Positions 8,188-16,163 of a stretch of DNA of 64,000 nucleotides are shown here, one piece after another (position 1 is the first letter of the stretch; each line of letters opens with the position of its first letter). Below the pieces are notes generated by a model, which was not told where the DNA came from, did no database searches, and worked only from the letters and a program-made list of their open reading frames with translations. The position numbers and the translations under genes were made by a program. Source of the DNA: Marinobacter maritimus (lineage in GTDB: Bacteria > Pseudomonadota > Gammaproteobacteria > Pseudomonadales > Oleiphilaceae); the NCBI RefSeq assembly GCF_007671675.1, contig NZ_VCGW01000001.1, positions 186,001 to 250,000 on the forward strand. Reading direction: 5' to 3'.

Positions 8188-8495
8188 GCGGCTGGATTTC
8201 AGCCTACAGGATCCATCGGTAACCTATCCGTAATAAACGCATCGACCGAGTGCCGGTTTTTATTTTCCTTTTAAAGTTATTGTTTTAGATCAAGATTTTC
8301 CAGAAAATCGCCTTCCATTTTAGACCATTGGCCTGATTGGCATGACCACAATGGCAAACGAGCCATTTTTGCAGAACGGCTTTCAACGCACCCTTGCTTC
8401 CGGAATGACAGAACTACCTGTGTTCCACGCCGATAAAAACAATGCAAAGCAGGGTGATTATGATGTCCATACTGGTAGCTCATGCAGGCCGCCTG
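8188..8495. other. Intergenic region between atuR and the TRAP-like operon
   Basis: About 308 nt without a convincing gene. It holds a small hairpin just after the atuR stop (GGCTG-gattt-CAGCC, about 8192-8206), a 4-bp hairpin followed by a T-rich run (ACCG-agtgc-CGGT then TTTTATTTT) that may be a weak terminator, and an inverted repeat GATTTTC-CA-GAAAATC at 8294-8309 of unknown role. Confidence 0.4.
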
Positions 8496-9524
8496 ATGAC
8501 GGTACGCAGTAAACTGGTTTTACTGGCAGCGGCAGCCTTGTTTGCCGGCTGTTCCGCCAACCCCATCTATAAAACCACCGGGGCTGTTCTTGCGGGATAC
8601 TCCGAAGATGAAGCCACACCTTATGTCTTGCAGATGTCTGACCCTGAAATGGCGTGCGCGCTTGGGGAGGGCATCGACCCTTTGCTGTATTCCTTTTCAC
8701 GGGTTAACGATGCTCCGGATACCACCGGGTCGCTTTTGATGCTGCTGGCCGCCAACTGCATGGAATATAAAGCATGGGAAACTGAGCTGGTCTACTTGCG
8801 CGCAGATTTTGAAGGCAATGTGCCAGCTGCCAAAGACGCCCGCGAACGATCCAAGCGCCTTTATGCTCTCACCGCTGAACGTCGCCTGTTGGCATTCCGC
8901 AGAGCCATGGCAGCCTACGATTTTGATCCTTCCAAAGAGCCTATTGAATGCCCGTTTCTGTTTAGTGAGCAGGATGAGATGACATTCCTGCTGGGTTTGT
9001 TGACGGGGATGCAGGCGGTTGTAAATGATGCCAACTCCGGTGCCCGTGCAGGGATACCTCGCAATATCGCACCCCAGGCGGAGCGTGCTGCAACCTGTGT
9101 TAACAATGAAAAAATGGGCGGCTTGCCCAATGCCGTTCGTGCTCTGGTCTGGTTGCTATTGCCAGACACCCGTCCTGAGCTGTCTCCCGATCCCTGGTTG
9201 GTGCTTGAAAAAAGCTCTGCAACGGGCGCAAGCGCAGGTATCCGGGCTTCTCTGGCAGTCGAAGCTGTTGCTGCCGAAACCTTCGGTCGCCGGGATGTGT
9301 TGGCGGATGTTATCCGTCGCTTTGCGGAGGCTGAAGGCACCATTGAAGTTTGGGACGAATACCGATTGGTCGACACCATAGCCGGACACGTAATCCGCTT
9401 CTCCTCAGACAAATACTGGACTGCTGAGTATGGCTATCGCACGCCGCAGGCGTTTTTCGGAAAAATGAGCCCGGAACGCAACACCGAAAATGTTGAAACC
9501 ATGAGCCTGGACGATTTGCTATGA
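8496..9524 (+). CDS. TRAP-associated lipoprotein (TatT-like component)
   Basis: A 342-aa predicted lipoprotein. From the ATG at 8496 the N-terminus is a lipoprotein signal (MTVRSKLVLLAAAALFAGC) with the lipobox cysteine at residue 19. In-frame ATGs at 8442, 8460 and 8463 exist, but they would place the cysteine unusually far in. The body is alpha-helical and lacks enzyme motifs I recognise; it resembles the TatT-type lipoproteins that accompany some TRAP transporters. It lies upstream of a binding protein and a DctM-type permease on the same strand, so a periplasmic accessory role in that transporter is inferred. Substrate unknown. Confidence 0.65.
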   Translation: MTVRSKLVLLAAAALFAGCSANPIYKTTGAVLAGYSEDEATPYVLQMSDPEMACALGEGIDPLLYSFSRVNDAPDTTGSLLMLLAANCMEYKAWETELVYLRADFEGNVPAAKDARERSKRLYALTAERRLLAFRRAMAAYDFDPSKEPIECPFLFSEQDEMTFLLGLLTGMQAVVNDANSGARAGIPRNIAPQAERAATCVNNEKMGGLPNAVRALVWLLLPDTRPELSPDPWLVLEKSSATGASAGIRASLAVEAVAAETFGRRDVLADVIRRFAEAEGTIEVWDEYRLVDTIAGHVIRFSSDKYWTAEYGYRTPQAFFGKMSPERNTENVETMSLDDLL

Positions 9525-9598
9525 GATGACGGCCACGGCGCCTTTGCCCGACCGCGCGATGAACTCACGATAACCACAAAAATGACCCGGAGGTCGTT

Positions 9599-10609
9599 AT
9601 GATCCGCAAATCCCTCACCGCCCTGACGCTCGCCGCCCTCGCCCCTCTGGCGTCGGCCCAAACCGTAAAAATGTGTGTGTTTGATGTGATTGGTGCGAAC
9701 GGTGACATGTTCAACATGGTTAAAGACTACGCGCTGGAGATGAAATCTCACGGTGTGGACTTTGATCTCAAACCCTACACCGATGAAGGCGTTGCCGTGG
9801 GCGATTTCAACGCCGGCCAGTGCGACGCTGTTGCCGCAACCGATCTCCGCACCCGCCCATTTAACCGCTTCACAGGAAGCGTTAGTGCTGTTGGCGCGCT
9901 TCCTACTTACGACGATCTCGAAACACTTCTGGCAACGTTGGCCCAGACTAAAGCCGCACCTCTTATGAAGCAGGACGGCTATGAAGTAATCGGCATTGTG
10001 CCAATCGGCGCAGGTTACCTTTTTGTCAACGATCGCAGCATTGATACGGCAGGCGAACTTGCCGGCAAGCGCATGGCTACCCTGGACTATCAGAAAGACG
10101 CCATTCACATGGTCAACTTCGTGAAGGCAACGGTGGTGCCTTCGGATATCACCAACTTTGCCGGCAAGTTCAATAACGGTTCTGTTGATACCGCCTATGC
10201 CCCGGCATTTGCATATGAAGCACTCGAGCTATACAAGGGCCTGGGTGATAAGGGCGGGATTGTAAATTACCCCCTGGCCCAGCTCACTGTGCAGGTCATT
10301 GTCCGTGATGACGTATTGGGCGATGACACCGCCCAGGCTGCCCGGCAGGTTGCCTGGGGTATGTACCCCCAGGCCATGAACCTGATTAACAAGCAGGAAG
10401 AAGCCATTCCGGAAGACAAGTGGATCCGCATTCCGGAAAAGGATATTCAGGGGTATCAGGAGATGTTTCGCCAGAACCGGATCGAGATGCGCGATGGCCT
10501 TAAAGGCGCGCCCGATGTGTATCATCCAAAAATGCTGGGTCTGTTGAGCAAGATCCGCTGCGCGAGTAACCCGTCTGCTTCGGAGTGCACTTCGGAAAAC
10601 AGGGAATAA
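9599..10609 (+). CDS. Putative periplasmic solute-binding protein of a TRAP-like transporter
   Basis: A 336-aa protein with a Sec signal peptide (MIRKSLTALTLAALAPLASA, cleavage before QTV). The mature protein has the layout of a two-lobed binding protein: an early FDVIGANGDMFNMVKDYALE, then FNAGQCDAVAATDLRTRPFN, then GYLFVNDRSIDTAGELAGKR, as in DctP-like receptors. The ribosome binding site GGAGG lies 6-10 nt before the ATG. It lies 15 nt upstream of the permease gene and is almost certainly cotranscribed with it. The ligand cannot be read from sequence. It is not a close match to classical DctP, so it is called putative. Confidence 0.7.
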   Translation: MIRKSLTALTLAALAPLASAQTVKMCVFDVIGANGDMFNMVKDYALEMKSHGVDFDLKPYTDEGVAVGDFNAGQCDAVAATDLRTRPFNRFTGSVSAVGALPTYDDLETLLATLAQTKAAPLMKQDGYEVIGIVPIGAGYLFVNDRSIDTAGELAGKRMATLDYQKDAIHMVNFVKATVVPSDITNFAGKFNNGSVDTAYAPAFAYEALELYKGLGDKGGIVNYPLAQLTVQVIVRDDVLGDDTAQAARQVAWGMYPQAMNLINKQEEAIPEDKWIRIPEKDIQGYQEMFRQNRIEMRDGLKGAPDVYHPKMLGLLSKIRCASNPSASECTSENRE

Positions 10610-10624
10610 CAGGGCGGACAGCAC

Positions 10625-12676
10625 ATGAACTGGCGAGCACTGACTGCCCCGGCCGCAAGAACGCTTTACCCCGTGCATAAAGTGCACGGGGCCATTCTGC
10701 TGTTGCTGCTGCTCTTTACCCTGCTTCTGGGTATGGGCAACTCATTTCATTCCCGCCTGCTCTGGGTTGGCGAGCAGGCATGGCCAAACTATTACCTGCT
10801 GAACCCGGACGCTACAGAACCTTCCTGTCGTCTGGACATGGACGTAGACGCGGAAGTCCGCAAGCGGGTAAAGGCTTACAAGCCTGATCCGGACGATCTG
10901 TTCGACTCCCCTCCAAACCCGGAAGCCATTCGCACCTCTCTGGAGCGGAATCTTGCACTGTGCGCGGAGAAGCATGTTGCGTATCAGAAGAACGCTGAGC
11001 AGGCCACGCCTGCACTGGGCGCCTTTAAAAGCGTTGAGCAGGGGTTGGCGACATTTCTGCTGGATAACATAGGGCTGACCAAGTATCTGTTTATTGCAAT
11101 CTTTGCGATGGCAGCTGCGGTTGCAGCGTTTGATACAGATCACATAGCTCTTCGGTTGCCCAGAAACCGGTCAGAGTGGCGCCTGAGCCAGGCCGTCCAA
11201 TTCATGGTGAATGGCCTGATGGTGTTCTCCATGCACGCCTATCTGGGGCGCCTGGCCAGCTCTCCCGGCGCCGAGACAACAACAACGCTCCAGTATGCCT
11301 GGACTGGCGTATTCGGGCTCTTCATGGTGATTAACGCCCTACGTTTTCTGAATGTTCCGAAGCACATAAGAGCAGGCGGGTTGTCGTTGTCCTCTGGCCT
11401 GGTGGTACCGCTCTATTGTGTGATGGGCCTCATTGCCATGAGCTACTTTTTCTTCGTGGATGGCTACGCCTCTGGCCTCGCTATCTACTTCGGCATGATG
11501 TCCAACCTGTCCTCAATGTTTATCAATATCGGGCTCTATGTTCTGGTGGGGATGGTACTGAAGCAGACTCGCTTGCCCGAGTTGCTGCTGAACGTCATCA
11601 AGCCTTACAACCTGCCTGCGCCCATGCTGGCGTCGGTCATTATATTTGCTACCGCATTTCCGACGGCCTTCACCGGCGCCTCCGGTATTTTCATTCTTGC
11701 CGTTGGTGGCGTGGTTTATGATGAGTTGCGCCGGGCAGGTGCCGGGCGGCAGCTGGCGCTTGCGACAACCGCTATGTCTGGAAGCCTTGGCGTGGTGCTC
11801 AACCCCTGCCTGCTGATTGTGGTGGTTGCCGCCCTGAACAAGGAAGTCACCACTACCGAAATGTACGATTGGGGCTTCTGGGTGTTTATTATGTCTGCCT
11901 CACTGTTCTCGCTGATTGTCTGCAAAACAGAAGGCAACTGGCGGCCACGCCCGGCTCCGGGCGCCCTGAACGCATCACTGCGCCAGCTCAAGCCACTGGT
12001 GCCGTATGTGGCCTTGGCCGTGGGTGTGATATTCGCCATCTATGCTGTACTTGGCCTGTCATTCAACGAATACAGTGCACCGTTGATCCTGCCGCTGGTG
12101 ATGCTGGCTCTGGTGTTCCTGGATGCAGGCAGCAGCAACCGTGAGGGCAATGAAACCCGAATCCAGGCCTTCTGGGGCCGGAGCTGCGCCGCAGCCAGTG
12201 ATTCTGCTGTGCATATTGGTGCCTTGCTGGCGCTTATCGGCTTCTCTATTTGTCTGGGTGGCATTCTTGAGCGCTCCGATATTGTTCATGCATTGTTTCC
12301 GGAAGATCTGACCAGCCCATGGTTTGCGATGCTGGTGATTGTGGTTATGTTGACGGTCATCGGTATGGTGATGGATCCTTTCGGTGCGGTCATTCTGGTT
12401 TCTGCAACCATCGCCCAGCCCGCGATCCAGCTGGGCATTGATCCACTGCACTTCTGGATTGTTTGCCTGGTGGCGTTTGAACTGGGTTATCTGAGCCCGC
12501 CTGTGGCACTGAACCACCTGCTCACACGGCAAGTTGTCGGGGAAAGCGAAGTGCTTGCGGCGGAGCGTGTGGGATCCTTTTGGCACCGTTACCAGCGTTT
12601 GCTTCTGCCCCTGGCAGTGATGGGGCCAACACTGTTGCTCGTGGCCTTTGTGCCGCTGATGTTTTACGCGATCTAG
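10625..12676 (+). CDS. TRAP-type transporter large permease subunit, fused form
   Basis: A 683-aa membrane protein. After a first membrane segment there is a periplasmic domain (about residues 40-130) containing two cysteines, then a small-subunit-like set of helices (about 140-270), then a DctM-like membrane domain. The latter carries FATAFPTAFTGASGIFILA and MSGSLGVVLNPCLLIVVVAA. The length and the N-terminal extension suggest that the small (DctQ) and large (DctM) membrane subunits are fused. It would import an unknown organic anion using a sodium or proton gradient. A terminator follows 18 nt downstream, ending the three-gene operon. Confidence 0.72.
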   Translation: MNWRALTAPAARTLYPVHKVHGAILLLLLLFTLLLGMGNSFHSRLLWVGEQAWPNYYLLNPDATEPSCRLDMDVDAEVRKRVKAYKPDPDDLFDSPPNPEAIRTSLERNLALCAEKHVAYQKNAEQATPALGAFKSVEQGLATFLLDNIGLTKYLFIAIFAMAAAVAAFDTDHIALRLPRNRSEWRLSQAVQFMVNGLMVFSMHAYLGRLASSPGAETTTTLQYAWTGVFGLFMVINALRFLNVPKHIRAGGLSLSSGLVVPLYCVMGLIAMSYFFFVDGYASGLAIYFGMMSNLSSMFINIGLYVLVGMVLKQTRLPELLLNVIKPYNLPAPMLASVIIFATAFPTAFTGASGIFILAVGGVVYDELRRAGAGRQLALATTAMSGSLGVVLNPCLLIVVVAALNKEVTTTEMYDWGFWVFIMSASLFSLIVCKTEGNWRPRPAPGALNASLRQLKPLVPYVALAVGVIFAIYAVLGLSFNEYSAPLILPLVMLALVFLDAGSSNREGNETRIQAFWGRSCAAASDSAVHIGALLALIGFSICLGGILERSDIVHALFPEDLTSPWFAMLVIVVMLTVIGMVMDPFGAVILVSATIAQPAIQLGIDPLHFWIVCLVAFELGYLSPPVALNHLLTRQVVGESEVLAAERVGSFWHRYQRLLLPLAVMGPTLLLVAFVPLMFYAI

Positions 12677-12694
12677 GGTTTATCTTCTATAGTT

Positions 12695-12730
12695 AAAGCC
12701 GCCTCCGGAATTTCCCTGGGGCGGCTTTTT
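12695..12730 (+). terminator. Rho-independent terminator after the TRAP-like operon
   Basis: AAAGCCGCC at 12695-12703 pairs with GGCGGCTTT at 12720-12728, a 9-bp stem, followed by more T residues. It lies just after the permease stop codon. Confidence 0.85.
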
Positions 12731-12833
12731 GTTTCTCAGTGCCCGGGCTTGCGTGTTCGGGTGTTTCTTAACATTTGGCTGTAAAGTGCATGGCGTATAT
12801 TTGTTCCTTGTATAAACACAGAGGCTATTGTGG

Positions 12834-15533
12834 ATGACGGCTAACTCGCGGGCTGCGACTGTTTTCAGGTATTCCGTACTGGCGGTGGTTGCTTCACTTT
12901 ATGGTTGTGGTGGTAGCTCTGGCGGGAGCGAGCCAGCATCGGCCAATATTGCTCTTTCGGGCATTATCGACATTGAAACCGGAACCCGGGTAGATGCAGA
13001 CGATGCCGATACTCTTGCGTTGAGCGCATCCCCTCTGGGCAGTCCGCAGCTTTTGCCACAGGAGTTCATTCTGGCGGGTTACGTCAGCATCAGCGACGGG
13101 ACATACCCTGATCGGGACGAATTTCCTGGAAACAACTATCCGGCTGATCCTGTTGATACCTTCTCAATGACTCTGCGTGAAGGGCAGAATGTTTATCTCC
13201 AGCCGTTTTCAACAAACCAGGGTTTTTCGCCGCTGATTTTGTCGTTGTTGAGTGGTAGCCGTGTCATTGAAACAGTTGCGACTAATAACCAGGTGGATCC
13301 GATTCGGGTTTCATTACCGGATACCGAGACTGCGGGTGCGTATACGTTGCAGGTCAGGGCGGTTGGCGCGGCTCCGATGCTCTATATCCTCTCTACATCC
13401 GCTGCTGACAGTGCTCATGCGATGGCATTCGAGTGGCCGGATCATGATTTTGTCGACGCTGAGGCAATTGTCGTGCTCAAGGCTTATAAAGACTCGGTGT
13501 CGATGCGCTCAACAATGCCGCTGCACCTTATGGAACCAAAACAGGAGCTGGCTTCGGGTGTATGGCTGATGAAGGCGCCATCCCAAATGGCCCGAAGCAG
13601 CCAGGCGCAATCAAAAGAATCGACCCTGGCGTGGATTCGAACACTGAATAGACGCCCGGAAATTGCTTCTGCCACACCGAATTACAAAATGCGCGCCATG
13701 CAAACGCCTCTGGACGAACCCCTCTATAACAGCCCCTCCGTCGGCCAGCAATGGCACTATGAACTGTTGAATGCCCCGATTGCATGGCAGATAGCCCCGG
13801 GCGGCGGAAGTGGCGTTACCCTTGCTGTTATGGATACAGGCCTTTTCGGGGCGCCTGGGAACTGGCACAGCGAATTGAATGCCAATGTGGTTCAGCCTTT
13901 GCCTGAAGGCACGGACTTCGTATCAGAAGAATTTGATAACGATGGTGTGCCGGGCCCGGACAACAATCCTTCAGACCCCGGGAATGTGGTTGGCAGTGGT
14001 GTTTCTCATGGCACTCATGTAGCGGGAACCATCGCGGCAGCGGTGAACGGTGCGGGTGGTGCAGGTATTGCCTACAAATCTTCGCTGCTTCCCGTTCGGG
14101 TTCTGGGAGAGGGCGGTACAGGCTCTTCCGCCGATCTGCTCGCGGCTCTTCGCTGGGTTGCGGGGCCGTCGGATGGAGAGCCTCTGGCCGAAATTGTCAA
14201 TCTGAGTCTCGGTGGCCTTCCGTTTTTGCAGCAGCTACAGGATGCCATCAGTTATGGAACCAGTCGGGGCATTGTCTTCGTTGCCGCGGCGGGCAATTCT
14301 GCCTCCACACTTGCTTCGTACCCTGCTGCATTCGACAAAGTCTTTGCGGTGAGCGCGGTGGATGGTGCAGGTGTTTTGGCATCCTATTCAAATTATGGTG
14401 ACTGGATTGACGTGGCAGCGCCTGGCGGTGATGCCAGTCGTGATGGTAACGCCGACGGTCGCAGTGATCTGGTCAGCAGCTCCAGTGCAGCCCTGGTAAA
14501 TGGCACAGTTCAGGAAACCTATATTGGCTTACAGGGAACGTCGATGGCCGCGCCCCATGTGTCGGCGGTATTTGCGCTGATGAAGAGTCTCAACCCGGCA
14601 CTCAATTATGAACAACTGAATAACATGCTGATGACAGGGAAGTTGACCTGTGGCAGTGAGACCTGCCCGAAGTCGACCGAGTTGGGATGGGGACTTCTGG
14701 ATGCGGGTAAGTCGGCTTTGGCTGCGGCTGGAGCCACCGTATCGGATTTTTTAACGGCGTCGCCCTCCATTGTGAGCCTTTCAACGGAAGGGGAACTGTC
14801 TGCGAGCGTGAGCCTGAGTGTTTATGGCAGCGCTCCCGGTGACATTATCATTGAATCCGTATCCGTTGTGGCCCCATGGCTAAGACTGGATTCAGCTCCG
14901 GTCAGCGGGGACTCTGGAACTGATTTCGGCATCAGCGTGACTCTGCTACCGGAAGCCTTGGAAGCTGGTATATCCGAGCGGACAAACATTGTTGTCGAAT
15001 ACAGAAGTGACGAGTTGCGTCGGCTCGAAATCCCGGTTATCGGCCAGCGGGTGACAGACCAGCAGGCCCGTGATGCAGGCAGGCATTTCGTGCTCTTGGT
15101 CGATCCGGAGCCCACTGGTGATCGGTACACAACCGTTGCTCAGACCAGCGCAGTGGCAGAGAACGGGCAGTATCAGTTTTCATTTTTGCCTGACGACGGT
15201 GAGATGCCGAGAATGCTGAATGAGGTGCCTCCTGGCGATTACATTCTCGTTGCAGGCACAGATCTGGATAATGATGGGCTGATTTGTCATGCTGGAGAGG
15301 CCTGTGCGGAGTATCCGGTAGCCGGGCTCCGGGAGGAAATCACGATCAGGCAGGGAGACCCGGTCACGGGTGTCCGGATGACAACCAGTTATTCCCGCCC
15401 CTCAATATCTGCCGCTACACCCGGCGTATTGCCTCGCCCTGCTTTTATAGGCTACAGGCTGATTCAGCAACAGCCAGAGAGTGGGGAAGACAATGGCGGC
15501 ACAGCACCCAAAACAATCGGAGCAGAGCGTTGA
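12834..15533 (+). CDS. Subtilisin-like serine protease (peptidase S8), lipoprotein
   Basis: An 899-aa secreted protease. The N-terminus has a lipobox (VVASLYGC) followed by a Gly/Ser-rich linker. A prepeptide-like beta region follows, then the S8 catalytic domain from about residue 305 to 630. The triad is complete: Asp334 in AVMDTG, His392 in SHGTHVAGT, and Ser570 in GTSMAAPH. The C-terminal 250 residues look like beta-sandwich modules. The start is placed at the ATG at 12834 with AGAGG upstream; a TTG two codons earlier is possible. Its stop codon overlaps the start of a PrcB-like lipoprotein, which suggests that the two work together at the cell envelope. Substrate unknown. Confidence 0.87.
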   Translation: MTANSRAATVFRYSVLAVVASLYGCGGSSGGSEPASANIALSGIIDIETGTRVDADDADTLALSASPLGSPQLLPQEFILAGYVSISDGTYPDRDEFPGNNYPADPVDTFSMTLREGQNVYLQPFSTNQGFSPLILSLLSGSRVIETVATNNQVDPIRVSLPDTETAGAYTLQVRAVGAAPMLYILSTSAADSAHAMAFEWPDHDFVDAEAIVVLKAYKDSVSMRSTMPLHLMEPKQELASGVWLMKAPSQMARSSQAQSKESTLAWIRTLNRRPEIASATPNYKMRAMQTPLDEPLYNSPSVGQQWHYELLNAPIAWQIAPGGGSGVTLAVMDTGLFGAPGNWHSELNANVVQPLPEGTDFVSEEFDNDGVPGPDNNPSDPGNVVGSGVSHGTHVAGTIAAAVNGAGGAGIAYKSSLLPVRVLGEGGTGSSADLLAALRWVAGPSDGEPLAEIVNLSLGGLPFLQQLQDAISYGTSRGIVFVAAAGNSASTLASYPAAFDKVFAVSAVDGAGVLASYSNYGDWIDVAAPGGDASRDGNADGRSDLVSSSSAALVNGTVQETYIGLQGTSMAAPHVSAVFALMKSLNPALNYEQLNNMLMTGKLTCGSETCPKSTELGWGLLDAGKSALAAAGATVSDFLTASPSIVSLSTEGELSASVSLSVYGSAPGDIIIESVSVVAPWLRLDSAPVSGDSGTDFGISVTLLPEALEAGISERTNIVVEYRSDELRRLEIPVIGQRVTDQQARDAGRHFVLLVDPEPTGDRYTTVAQTSAVAENGQYQFSFLPDDGEMPRMLNEVPPGDYILVAGTDLDNDGLICHAGEACAEYPVAGLREEITIRQGDPVTGVRMTTSYSRPSISAATPGVLPRPAFIGYRLIQQQPESGEDNGGTAPKTIGAER

Positions 15534-16048
15534 TTGCAGCATACAGGAAGGTATTGGCGGGCTTACCTTTGGTTTCTTTGTTGGTCGGGTGTGTTTGGCT
15601 GGTTGGCTGTGCGTCTTCCGAGCCAGTGAAAAAAGAATCCAGCGCGCCCATGGCGCGCCAGGTTACCCAGTCCGCACATTGCGGGCTGACCGGCCCCGGA
15701 TTGGCGTATGTTCACACCTCGGAGCGATTGCAGGAGTTGCTGGAGTTGCCCGCTCAGAATATGGCGATTCAACAACTGCGGCAGGTGGATCTGGCGAAGG
15801 AGCATCTGCTGTTTGTGACTTTGGGAGAAAAACCAACGGGAGGGCACAGTGTTAGCCTCGGTTCGGCTGAGTCGGAGCAAAGCGGCAACATTTTGCGCCT
15901 TTCCATGGCCGTGCGAGCGCCTGTGCCGGGCACAATGGTTTCACAAGTTATCACATCTCCCTGTGTCGTAATTGCCGTGCCGGCCACCGGCTTGCTGGAA
16001 ATCCGGGTCTCGGGTGTCCGCGAGTCGGATCTTGTTGTGAAGCTCTGA
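15530..16048 (+). CDS. PrcB-like lipoprotein coupled to subtilase
   Basis: A 172-aa predicted lipoprotein with the lipobox WLVGC near residue 28. The C-terminal half carries the PrcB pattern: LLFVTLGEKPTGGHSVSLG, then VRAPVPGTMVSQVITSPCVV and VPATGLLEIRV. PrcB was described as a partner of a secreted protease complex. The start is inferred as TTG at 15530, whose last two bases fall in the TGA stop of the subtilase gene (TTGA overlap); the frame is open far upstream without any ATG near the signal peptide. The coupling supports a protease/partner pair. The function of PrcB domains (chaperone, inhibitor or assembly factor) is not settled. Confidence 0.72.
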   Translation: MIAAYRKVLAGLPLVSLLVGCVWLVGCASSEPVKKESSAPMARQVTQSAHCGLTGPGLAYVHTSERLQELLELPAQNMAIQQLRQVDLAKEHLLFVTLGEKPTGGHSVSLGSAESEQSGNILRLSMAVRAPVPGTMVSQVITSPCVVIAVPATGLLEIRVSGVRESDLVVKL

Positions 16049-16163
16049 TTGCCCCTCCGTTTTTTTGCTGTTCACACAAACACTAATCAGCCGTTGATCT
16101 TTGGCGGCGAATCCCTAAGCTATGGGAACGAATTTTTACTACCTGCGGAGTCACTTTCTGCCT

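Noticed and set aside
9434..10108. 224-codon minus-strand frame
   Set aside because: It is the shadow of the binding-protein gene, which has a signal peptide, ribosome binding site and operon position.
15284..15529. Upstream part of the open frame that contains the PrcB-like gene
   Set aside because: It lies wholly inside the subtilase gene in another frame and has no signal peptide; the lipobox is close to TTG 15530.
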